This document shows positions 15,525-22,906 of a DNA stretch of 26,304 bases, piece after piece; the stretch's first letter is position 1; every line of letters begins with the position of its first letter. A program made the position numbers and the translations under genes. The stretch is from the NCBI GenBank assembly GCA_045655105.1, contig JAZOOQ010000090.1:1-26304 (forward strand), written 5' to 3'. Source of the DNA: RGIG4140 sp045655105 (GTDB lineage: Bacteria > Pseudomonadota > Alphaproteobacteria > CAAHEQ01 > UBA3637). The notes beneath the pieces are model-generated. The model saw nothing but the letters and a program-made list of their open reading frames with translations, was not told the origin of the DNA and searched no databases.

Positions 15525-16154
15525 TTACTTATGCTTTCTAGTTAAAGAAATGTAAAATTCAACAGAGGAGAGGAGTAATAAAAAGTAAGCAAAAAGTTCA
15601 GCTGATTCTTCAATGAAACGACGCATTAAAATCACATCTGTGGCATCTGGTAAAACCGTTGAAATAAAGGATCGATTGCCAATGGCTTGTGCGAGTGGAA
15701 TGAAGATGAACATGGCAGAACACATCATATAAAAAGCGGGGCTTGAGCAAAACAAAAAGATTTGTTGTTTAAGTTTTTTGCTTTTTTTAAAAAGATAAAT
15801 TACGGCAAAAAGCGGGAAAAGATAGCAAAATTTCCAGCTGATAAAAGGAATAAGATTATCAAAAAAACTATCTAATTCGCGACAAAAGGCAAAAAGGCAT
15901 AATGAGGAAAATAAAAAGAGAATTGGGCGAAATTTTTTTGATTTAAGGCCTTGAAAAAAGAAGGAAAGAATGCAAAAAACAAGCAAGGAAAGTTGAAGGT
16001 TTTCAATGATGCCAAATTCTCTAAAGGTGTTTTCTTTATAAACATGTGCAACAACCCTTAATCCAAAAATTAAAAAGAGGGATAGAAAAAAATAAATCCC
16101 TTGTCTTAAACAATTAAAAACAATTTTTTTTTGATCGGATGTTAAGTTAAGCAT
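15525..16154 (-). CDS. Integral membrane protein, about six helices
   Basis: 209 residues, family not recognised. Hydrophobic segments by eye: IYFFLSLFLIFGLRVVAHVY, LQLSLLVFCILSFFFQGL, PILFLFSSLCLFAFC, FCYLFPLFAVIYLF, AFYMMCSAMFIFIPLAQAI, LFAYFLLLLSSVEFYISL. Charged residues sit at likely functional spots: an acidic pair around GIIENLQ, CRELDSF after the third helix, and RRFIEESAEL before the last, an arrangement I associate with uncharacterised proteobacterial membrane proteins. I chose ATG 16154 because GAGG lies before it and a promoter precedes it; the open frame extends to 16382 but that part has no ribosome site, is not protein-like, and overlaps the next gene. It lies between two expanded families and may be unrelated to both. 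Confidence 0.75.
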   Translation of the reverse strand: MLNLTSDQKKIVFNCLRQGIYFFLSLFLIFGLRVVAHVYKENTFREFGIIENLQLSLLVFCILSFFFQGLKSKKFRPILFLFSSLCLFAFCRELDSFFDNLIPFISWKFCYLFPLFAVIYLFKKSKKLKQQIFLFCSSPAFYMMCSAMFIFIPLAQAIGNRSFISTVLPDATDVILMRRFIEESAELFAYFLLLLSSVEFYISLTRKHK

Positions 16155-16181
16155 ATTTTCCTCATTTTTTGTTTTTTTGAT

Positions 16182-16211
16182 AACATACAACGATATTTTT
16201 ATTTTTGTCAA
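16182..16211 (-). promoter_or_regulatory. Promoter of the membrane-protein gene
   Basis: Minus strand TTGACA (16211-16206), 18 bases, TATGTT (16187-16182). The -35 context TGTCAAGCCGT also occurs at 2931 before the tRNA promoter. Confidence 0.6.
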
Positions 16212-16245
16212 GCCGTGAAAGGAGTGGGGAATTTGTTCAAAAATA

Positions 16246-16274
16246 TTGACATTTTGTGTTTTTTTTGATACATT
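16246..16274 (+). promoter_or_regulatory. Promoter of the LRR operon
   Basis: TTGACA (16246-16251), 17 bases, TACATT (16269-16274). It points away from the membrane-protein promoter, with 34 bases between the two -35 boxes. The -35 is consensus, the -10 is weak. Confidence 0.55.
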
Positions 16275-16316
16275 TTTCTTTAAAATGATTTTTTTTATGA
16301 GTAAAAAAGGTTTTTT

Positions 16317-18134
16317 ATGGTAAAATTGATGTATGAGATTATCAAAAAGCAAAATGGTGAAGCTTTTGCCAAAACAATTCAAAAGAAAGATGAGCGGATT
16401 TTTTCAATCCCTGACTTAAAATGGATTTTAAGATATGCTGGGCGTAATCCGTTGCCGATTTTTCCCCTTTTAAGACATATGGCAGATGAGCAAAACGGCA
16501 AAAAAACATCAAATAAAGATCCGATTGAGCTTTTAAAAGAAGCGGGATATGAAGCCGTTTATGTTGAAACAGAAGACCAAAAAAAATCCATTAAAAAATA
16601 TTTAGCGCCAAATGAAGAAATGCATGCGGTTTGGTTTAAAGATTATTTGAAATATTATCATGTGATTTATGCCGTTAAAAAAGGGGCTGATCAACTGAAA
16701 AGAGAGGATTTTAAAAATCCTTATTATGATGATGAATATGCTCAATCGGTTATATCCATTCAAATTTCAAAAGAAGATAACAATCTTTTTATTGAAAACC
16801 GATATGCTGGGTATGGGCCAACATATAATTTGAATCCGGATAATATTATTGCGGGGCTTTCTGATGCTCTTGAAAAGAAATTTAATAAAAAGCTGAGCCC
16901 GATGAAGCAGTTAATGCCTAAATTCTTTTTGCAACCAGATGAACGCTTGATTCATTATTATTTTGAAAGAAATGGTGTTTATTTTTCAGACGGATTTTAT
17001 TATAAAGGAGGCATTGTTTATGAGATTGATAAAGATTATCAATGTTTGATTGATACATATCTTTTTGATTTAAAAGAAAAAAAAGTTACAAATATTTTAA
17101 ATAAAAAAGACCGGTTTGCCCGCATTTTAACCCATGAAATGAAAGGAAAAGCTGTTCAAAAGAAAAAAGAAAAGGATGGTTTTTCGCTTTATTTGAATGG
17201 GGAAAAGTTCATTTCGGCAAATCAAGAATTAAGTCCGACATATTTAAGATTGTTTAAGGCAAAAAATTTGCCGAGTCACTCGTTAAACGGCGGTTCGGAT
17301 ATTAAAGAAGAGGGGTGGAATGCTTTTAAAGACGGGTGGAATGAGTTAAGAACTTTTATTGGCGATAATTTAAGAAAAGTTGGAAGTCATTCGTTTAATG
17401 TGTTGCATAAGTTGGAAGTTTTTAAAGCTGATAAGCTTAAAAAAATTGGAAGAGATTCTTTTGGTTGCTCATTTAAGGTGGGAATGGGCGAGTTAAATTT
17501 TGATGCCTTGACGAAGCTTGGGTGTGACAGTTTTAATATGATAAATGCTAAAAAGATGCGGTTTAAGCGGTTAAAAATCATTCCGAGGGATTCTTTTTAT
17601 AATTTATATGAAACAGAAGAATTGATTTTTGACTCGGCTCTTGAAATGGCTGGAAATGCCGTTTGCCATAACAAGTGTTTAAAAAAACTCTTGGCGCCAA
17701 AAGTAAAAAGGATGTATGGCGGAAATATTTGTCAAAATGCGCTGTTACAAGAGGTTGATTTTGAAAGCCTTAAAAGTTTATGTTTTAGTGACGTTTCATC
17801 AAACAAGTCTTTGAAAAAAGGAATTTTTAAAAGTTTGGAAAAAATTGAAGGGTATAATGTTTTATCGCATAATCATAAGGATATTTATGTTGAAGCTCCG
17901 GTTTTAAAAGAATCAGATGATGATTTACGCGTTAAATATTTATATGCGCCTCTTTTAGATACGGATAAAATGAAAAAACAAGGGGACTTAAAAGGCGTTT
18001 TGTTATTAAAAGAGCCGATGGGAGAGTTGAAAAAAAGAAATTTGCCCCCTCAAGTGGTTATTTCTGATTTAAAGTTCAATTTAATTTCCTATTTTAAAAA
18101 GATGATGACAGGTAAAAATCATACGCGAGGATAA
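16317..18134 (+). CDS. LRR protein with IKKQNGE-type N-terminal domain (operon gene 1)
   Basis: 605 residues. The N-terminal ~260 residues belong to the domain shared by four of five operon members (MYEIIKKQNGEAFAKTI, YAGRNPLPIF, LLKEAGYEAVYVET, VISIQIS, NPDNIIAGL, DKDYQCLID), but this is the most divergent copy: the NRYNHTV...PDNT signature has become ENRYAGYGPTYNLNPDNI. After a linker, about residues 320-560 form BspA-like leucine-rich repeats of the LRR_5 kind, about 22 residues each (LRKVGSHSFNVLHKLEVF, LKKIGRDSFGCS, LTKLGCDSFNMI). The C-terminal tail is basic (KKMMTGKNHTRG). No signal peptide. Start ATG 16317 aligns with the starts of its paralogues and has AAAAAGG upstream. It heads a tightly packed five-gene unit. 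LRR folds bind proteins; the partner is unknown. Confidence 0.85.
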   Translation: MVKLMYEIIKKQNGEAFAKTIQKKDERIFSIPDLKWILRYAGRNPLPIFPLLRHMADEQNGKKTSNKDPIELLKEAGYEAVYVETEDQKKSIKKYLAPNEEMHAVWFKDYLKYYHVIYAVKKGADQLKREDFKNPYYDDEYAQSVISIQISKEDNNLFIENRYAGYGPTYNLNPDNIIAGLSDALEKKFNKKLSPMKQLMPKFFLQPDERLIHYYFERNGVYFSDGFYYKGGIVYEIDKDYQCLIDTYLFDLKEKKVTNILNKKDRFARILTHEMKGKAVQKKKEKDGFSLYLNGEKFISANQELSPTYLRLFKAKNLPSHSLNGGSDIKEEGWNAFKDGWNELRTFIGDNLRKVGSHSFNVLHKLEVFKADKLKKIGRDSFGCSFKVGMGELNFDALTKLGCDSFNMINAKKMRFKRLKIIPRDSFYNLYETEELIFDSALEMAGNAVCHNKCLKKLLAPKVKRMYGGNICQNALLQEVDFESLKSLCFSDVSSNKSLKKGIFKSLEKIEGYNVLSHNHKDIYVEAPVLKESDDDLRVKYLYAPLLDTDKMKKQGDLKGVLLLKEPMGELKKRNLPPQVVISDLKFNLISYFKKMMTGKNHTRG

Positions 18135-18137
18135 AAA

Positions 18138-19178
18138 ATGTTAAACGAAAAAAGAGAAATTGACGGAACGCTTTATGTTTTTGATGAAGTGATTAAAAAA
18201 GATGATTTGCATGGCAGAATGATAACCTCTTTGATTGCGCCAAATGTCATCTCAATTGAAGATGATGCGATTTATCGTTGCCCAAATTTAAAGAAAATAA
18301 CGGCTCAAAACCTTCAAAAAATTGGCGATAATATAGCGGAAGATTGCCCTTCATTGGTTGAGGTTGAAGCGCCTTTATTAAAAGAGCAAGGCATTGTTTT
18401 CTTTGGATCTTTATTCATTGATTTAAATAATAAAAAGATTTTGAATTTAGGTGATTTTGGATCAAAATTAGTTCATGTTTTAAATGAAGAGCTTCAAAAA
18501 GGAAATAAGTTAAGCATCCTTGAAAAAGAAGAGGGGATAAGGGTTTTAAAATTAGATGAAAATGAAATTTTAAAAGAAAAAGATGGCAAAATTAAAGGAA
18601 TTTGTTTACCAACTTGTTTAACATTTCCAGCACATGCGTTATATGAAAATAATTTTGTTGAAGAACTTATCTTATTATCAGCAACAAATATGGATCACAA
18701 TGCTGTTTATAAAGCAAAAGCCTTAAAAAAGGTTGTTGGGTCACATCTTAAAACAGTTCGTTTTTCAAATTTTTCAAGATGTCCAAGTTTAGAAGAGGTG
18801 CATTTGCCAGAGCTTGAGGTTTTAGGGGAAGCTTGTTTTTGTTATGATAACAAATTATCATCTTTTTCGTTTGATAAGCTTGAAAGTGTTGAAAAAAATT
18901 GTTTTTGCTTTTTGCCAGAAGTTGAAGTGTTTTGCTTAAAAAATGCCGAGTTTATTGGTGAAGGTTCTTTGCAATCAAATGAAAAGATGAAGGCTGTTTT
19001 ATTGCCTGAATTGGTTGAAATTGAACGGGGCGTTTTATATAACAGCCAGCCAGAATATCTTTATGCCCCGAAAACAAGAGAAAGAGCTGTTCGGATTAAA
19101 TATTTAAAAAATGCCAAACAATTGATTAAAGGTAAAGATATTTTAAGGGCCGAATATCGCGGAAGAATTAAAGAATAA
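18138..19178 (+). CDS. LRR-only protein (operon gene 2)
   Basis: 346 residues, wholly BspA/LRR_5-like: ISIEDDAIYRCPNLKKI, LQKIGDNIAEDCPSLVEV, then an interrupting segment (about 95-165: FFGSLFIDLNNKKILNL ... GIRVLKLDENEILKEKDG) like the connector that follows the N-terminal domain or splits the repeats in its neighbours, then more repeats (LKTVRFSNFSRCPSLEEV, LEVLGEACFCYDNKLSSF). It lacks the ~260-residue N-terminal domain, so it is a derived or truncated paralogue. No signal peptide. It starts 3 bases after the previous stop with GCGAGG overlapping that gene's end, so is translated from the same message. Function unknown. Confidence 0.85.
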   Translation: MLNEKREIDGTLYVFDEVIKKDDLHGRMITSLIAPNVISIEDDAIYRCPNLKKITAQNLQKIGDNIAEDCPSLVEVEAPLLKEQGIVFFGSLFIDLNNKKILNLGDFGSKLVHVLNEELQKGNKLSILEKEEGIRVLKLDENEILKEKDGKIKGICLPTCLTFPAHALYENNFVEELILLSATNMDHNAVYKAKALKKVVGSHLKTVRFSNFSRCPSLEEVHLPELEVLGEACFCYDNKLSSFSFDKLESVEKNCFCFLPEVEVFCLKNAEFIGEGSLQSNEKMKAVLLPELVEIERGVLYNSQPEYLYAPKTRERAVRIKYLKNAKQLIKGKDILRAEYRGRIKE

Positions 19179-19179
19179 A

Positions 19180-20718
19180 ATGCCTTTTAAATCAGTTTAT
19201 AATGTTATTAAAAAGCAAAACGGTGAACGTTTTGCAAAAGCGATCAGAAACTTTGATGCAGAGATTTTTTTAATCCCTGGGTTAAAGGATATTGTGAAAC
19301 ACGCGGGGCGCGAAGCGGGCCCTATTTTATCTTATTTAAAAAGCTTGAAAGCCAAAGAAGGAAAAAAAGAACGGGCGATTGCTTCAAATTTTGATTTATT
19401 TCAATTAGCGCAACAAGCTGGATATAAAGTTATTTATGCCGATACGTTAAAAAAGCAAAATATTATTCGTTCTTTTTTTGAAAAAGATGAAGAACTTTGC
19501 ACGTTTCGGGATAGTTTAAGATTTCAACATTATCATATTTTTCATTTTATCAAACAAGGGGCTGAAAAATTAAACCGCGCTGATTTTTTTGGAAAAGAGG
19601 CAAGGGATGATGAATATGGTACTTCGGTGATGAGCCTTCAAGTGGATAAAGTTGAGGGGCATGTTAAGATTTGTAATCGATATAATCATACGGTTCATAA
19701 TCCAGATAACACGTTAGATGGCAACCCAGATAATATTATCCCAGGGCTTACAATTGCAATTGAAAAATTTTTAGGGCGCAAATTAGATGTGGCCCAAACG
19801 GCGCTTCCTGAAGGATATTTAAGTTTAAATCAAAATATTTATCATTATCATAAAGAATTAGATAATATTTATTACGGGTCTGATTTTTATATTCAAAATC
19901 ATCAACCTATTGAAATTCATAAAGATTATCAGATGATTGTGGATACCTTTTTGATTGATTTTAAGAAAAATGAAATCAAGCCAATTTGGGAAGATAAAGA
20001 AATTCAAGATGAGGGTGATACAAGTTATTATATTATTCCTTTGCTTCAAGAAGAAGTTGCTTCTGGTGGTAAGTTAAGCAGGCGAAAAGAGGGGGATTTA
20101 GAGGCTGTTTATTTAGATGAACGATGCATTTTAAAATCAAGAAATGGAATGATGACCTATCTTCATTTAAAAACGCCAGTGAAAAGCTTTTGGCCTTTGT
20201 TTGTGGAGCATCCAAGCATTGAAGAAGTTTATTTAGATCAAATGAAAGAAATTGGCAACACGTTTACTTCTCAATCTTTTTATGCCTGTCCAAAGTTAAA
20301 GGTTTTATCTTTGCCTTACCTTGAATGCCTTGAAAATCATAGCGTTTTGCATTTGCCATCTTTGGAAAAGTTAAATGTATCAAGTGTGCAAGAAGTTGGT
20401 TTTGGATGCCTTAATTATTTAGGCGAGGTGAGCGAAATTGATTTATCAGCTTGCACAAGGTTGGGCTCTTATACATTAGGGCGCAATAATCAGCTTCGAT
20501 TAATTAATTTAAATGCGCTTAAAGTTTTGGAAAGAGAATCTATTGTTGAAAATCCTTTATTAAGGGATGTTTTATTGGATTCTTTGGAAAATATGGATTA
20601 TTCGGCACTTTCAAATAATCCTTGGATTTTGCAAGGTTCTTTAATCATGCGCGTGGATCACAACAATGTTTTTAAATATATCCAAGAACAAAAGAAACAA
20701 GGATATGTTTATGAATAA
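19180..20718 (+). CDS. LRR protein with IKKQNGE-type N-terminal domain (operon gene 3)
   Basis: 512 residues. N-terminal domain well preserved: VYNVIKKQNGERFAKAIRNF, VKHAGREAGPIL, QQAGYKVIYADTLKKQN, EELCTFRDSLRFQHYHI, then NRYNHTVHNPDNT and NPDNIIPGL, and IHKDYQMIVDTFLIDF. A connector follows (LSRRKEGDLEAVYLDERC) and then a comparatively short run of LRR_5 repeats from about residue 340 (IEEVYLDQMKEIG, SLEKLNVSSVQEVGFGCL, ALKVLERESI). No signal peptide or membrane segment. ATG 19180 is one base after the upstream stop with only a weak ribosome site, suggesting coupled translation; the stop overlaps the next gene by 8 bases. Paralogue of genes 1, 4 and 5. Confidence 0.88.
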   Translation: MPFKSVYNVIKKQNGERFAKAIRNFDAEIFLIPGLKDIVKHAGREAGPILSYLKSLKAKEGKKERAIASNFDLFQLAQQAGYKVIYADTLKKQNIIRSFFEKDEELCTFRDSLRFQHYHIFHFIKQGAEKLNRADFFGKEARDDEYGTSVMSLQVDKVEGHVKICNRYNHTVHNPDNTLDGNPDNIIPGLTIAIEKFLGRKLDVAQTALPEGYLSLNQNIYHYHKELDNIYYGSDFYIQNHQPIEIHKDYQMIVDTFLIDFKKNEIKPIWEDKEIQDEGDTSYYIIPLLQEEVASGGKLSRRKEGDLEAVYLDERCILKSRNGMMTYLHLKTPVKSFWPLFVEHPSIEEVYLDQMKEIGNTFTSQSFYACPKLKVLSLPYLECLENHSVLHLPSLEKLNVSSVQEVGFGCLNYLGEVSEIDLSACTRLGSYTLGRNNQLRLINLNALKVLERESIVENPLLRDVLLDSLENMDYSALSNNPWILQGSLIMRVDHNNVFKYIQEQKKQGYVYE

Positions 20719-22906
20719 GTCTATGTATCAGGTGATTAAACGGCAAAATGGGGAAGCCTTTGCCAAAAAAATCAGAAAATTCGATAGTGGCATTTTTGAA
20801 ATTGAAAATTTGCCAGATATTTTAAAATATGCGGGGCGCAATCCAGAACCGCTTTTAGAATATCTTGAAAGTTTGAAAAAAGTTCAAATTATTGAGTCGG
20901 TTACGGATGAAAATCCATTTTCTTTATTGGATAAAGCAGGGTATAATGCCTTTGTGGCAGATACGTTGGAAAAGCAAAATGCCATTTCAAAATATTTTGA
21001 AAAAGAAGAGATGATTTGCACTTTTGGTGATGCGCAACGTTATCAAAATTATTATATTATTCATGCAGTTAAGAAAAATGTTGATGAAATAAAGCGAAAA
21101 GATTTTTTGCATCCTAAAAGAGAAGATGCCTATGGCAGAAGCGTGATATCCATTCAAATTTTAAAGTCGGGTGGGTTTATTAAGATTACTAATAGATATA
21201 ATCACACGGTGGATCATCCAGATAACACGTTTTATTCCAACCCTGATGAAATTATTTATGGGCTTTCTGGCGCCTTAAGGCAATATTTCGGCGTTGATTT
21301 TTCTTCAAATAAAATGGTTCTTTTGCCAGAAGGTTATTTTTTGTTTCATCACCAAATTTTAAAATATTATCAAGAACTTAATAATACTTATTTTGGGCAA
21401 GTGTTTTATTTAAAAGAGGGGGTGTTGACTCTTATAGATAAAAATTTTCAAATGCAGGTGGATGAATTTATTGTTGATTTAAAAAATAAAGAAATTTTGA
21501 ATCCATGTGAAAGTAAAAGTCCTTTAAAAGATGTTTTAGAACAAGAAATTTTAAATGAAACCCTTCAAGTTAAAAACAATAAAGGCGTTCTTTCTCTTTT
21601 TTCATCAAAAGGTGAGATTTTAAAGGTTCAAGAGGGATGTTTAAAAGAATTAACGCTTCATAAAACAAGAAATTTACCTGCAGGTTTTTTAAATAAACAT
21701 TCGTGGATTGAAAAGGTAACAGCGCCCTTGGTTGAAACAGCATCAGAGGCTTGTTTGGTGGCTTGCCCAAAGCTTCAATTGCTTGAAATGGAAAAATTAA
21801 AACATATTTCTTTTGATTTTTGCGCCGAAACCAGATGCAAGGTAAAAGCCCCTTGTTTGGAAGAAGAAGGGTTTAAGTTTTTTGATACATTGGTTTTTGA
21901 TTTAAAGAATAAAAGATTTGCAACCAGAGGTTATTTTTCAAAGATTTTTATTGATGTTTTGAATAGAACCATTTCTTTAAAGCCCTTTTCTTTTCAAAAA
22001 GAAGGGGATAAAAGTTGTTTTTTATTGGATTCAAAGCCCTTTTTGGTTTTTAAAGGAAATGATTTAAGCGAAATTTATTTTGAATGGTATTTTAAAAAAT
22101 TTGATTTGAGCAATGTTTTTTCTTATTTACCAGATTTAGAGGTTTTTTCATCTAAAGGAATTGAAGTTTTAGGGGGAAATAATTTAATTCATTGTCCTAA
22201 ATTAAAATATGTTTATTTAGATAATGTGATTGAATTGATGGGAAGAAATTTATCTTCTTGTGAGTCTTTAGAATATGTGTATGCCCCAGAATTATTGGTG
22301 ATTGGCAGAAGCTGTTTTTCAAACAATAAAAACTATAAAAAGGCAAGATTTGAAAAGCTTTATCGGGCGCAAAATGCCGATTGTTTTTCCAATAGTGGAT
22401 ATGAAGAGCTTGAATTGCCAAATCTTGTTTATGCCGGAAGAAATTTTTGCTCAAACAATTTGTTTTTGAAAAAAGCATTGGTTTTAAATATGAAAAGTTT
22501 GGGCGAATATTCCTTTTCAAATTTAGAGGCGGTTGAAGAATTAAGTTTTTCATCTTTACAATATATTGAAGGGCGCAATTTAATTCAAAATAATCCTTGT
22601 TTAAAAAGAGTTTATTTTGATAAATTAATGAATTTTCCAAATTTATGCCTTAAAAATTGCCCATTGGTGGAAGAGGTGTATTTAAATAAAGTTTATCGAC
22701 TTGATGGCTTTTCTTTAAGCGAAAAAAAGAATTTGAAGCATCTTTATGTGCCAGAATTAGCGGTGATTGATCAAAAGTTTTTAAACGAATTGCCTGTAGA
22801 TATTTCAAATCACTTAATGAAAGAAAAGCAAAATCAATTTAAAGTGGTTGCGAATCAAGGGTTTTGCTTTGAAAACAAATTCTTCCAACTTGAGCGGGAG
22901 GGATAA
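20711..22906 (+). CDS. LRR protein with IKKQNGE-type N-terminal domain (operon gene 4)
   Basis: 731 residues, the longest member. N-terminal domain: MYQVIKRQNGEAFAKKIRKF, LKYAGRNPEPLLEYLESL, KAGYNAFVADTLEKQN, ICTFGDAQRYQNYYIIH, VISIQILKSGGFIKI, NRYNHTVDHPDNTFYSNPDE, KNFQMQVDEFIVDL. Then a connector and LRR_5 repeats in two blocks, split by a segment (about 390-470) resembling the connector, which suggests fusion or internal duplication. Repeats are rich in Cys and Asn (YVYAPELLVIGRSCFSNNKN, LVYAGRNFCSNNLF). I set the start at ATG 20711, where AAGGAT is correctly spaced and the protein aligns with its paralogues; ATG 20705 and 20666 are alternatives. It overlaps gene 3 by 8 bases (ATGAATAA). 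No signal peptide. Confidence 0.87.
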   Translation: MNKSMYQVIKRQNGEAFAKKIRKFDSGIFEIENLPDILKYAGRNPEPLLEYLESLKKVQIIESVTDENPFSLLDKAGYNAFVADTLEKQNAISKYFEKEEMICTFGDAQRYQNYYIIHAVKKNVDEIKRKDFLHPKREDAYGRSVISIQILKSGGFIKITNRYNHTVDHPDNTFYSNPDEIIYGLSGALRQYFGVDFSSNKMVLLPEGYFLFHHQILKYYQELNNTYFGQVFYLKEGVLTLIDKNFQMQVDEFIVDLKNKEILNPCESKSPLKDVLEQEILNETLQVKNNKGVLSLFSSKGEILKVQEGCLKELTLHKTRNLPAGFLNKHSWIEKVTAPLVETASEACLVACPKLQLLEMEKLKHISFDFCAETRCKVKAPCLEEEGFKFFDTLVFDLKNKRFATRGYFSKIFIDVLNRTISLKPFSFQKEGDKSCFLLDSKPFLVFKGNDLSEIYFEWYFKKFDLSNVFSYLPDLEVFSSKGIEVLGGNNLIHCPKLKYVYLDNVIELMGRNLSSCESLEYVYAPELLVIGRSCFSNNKNYKKARFEKLYRAQNADCFSNSGYEELELPNLVYAGRNFCSNNLFLKKALVLNMKSLGEYSFSNLEAVEELSFSSLQYIEGRNLIQNNPCLKRVYFDKLMNFPNLCLKNCPLVEEVYLNKVYRLDGFSLSEKKNLKHLYVPELAVIDQKFLNELPVDISNHLMKEKQNQFKVVANQGFCFENKFFQLEREG

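Noticed and set aside
16155..16382. 76-residue N-terminal extension of the membrane protein
   Set aside because: It covers that gene's own promoter and the start of the LRR operon on the other strand; the internal ATG 16154 has a proper ribosome site.
22197..22640. 147-aa frame antisense to LRR gene 4
   Set aside because: Shadow of the AT-rich LRR coding strand; no start signal and low-complexity composition.
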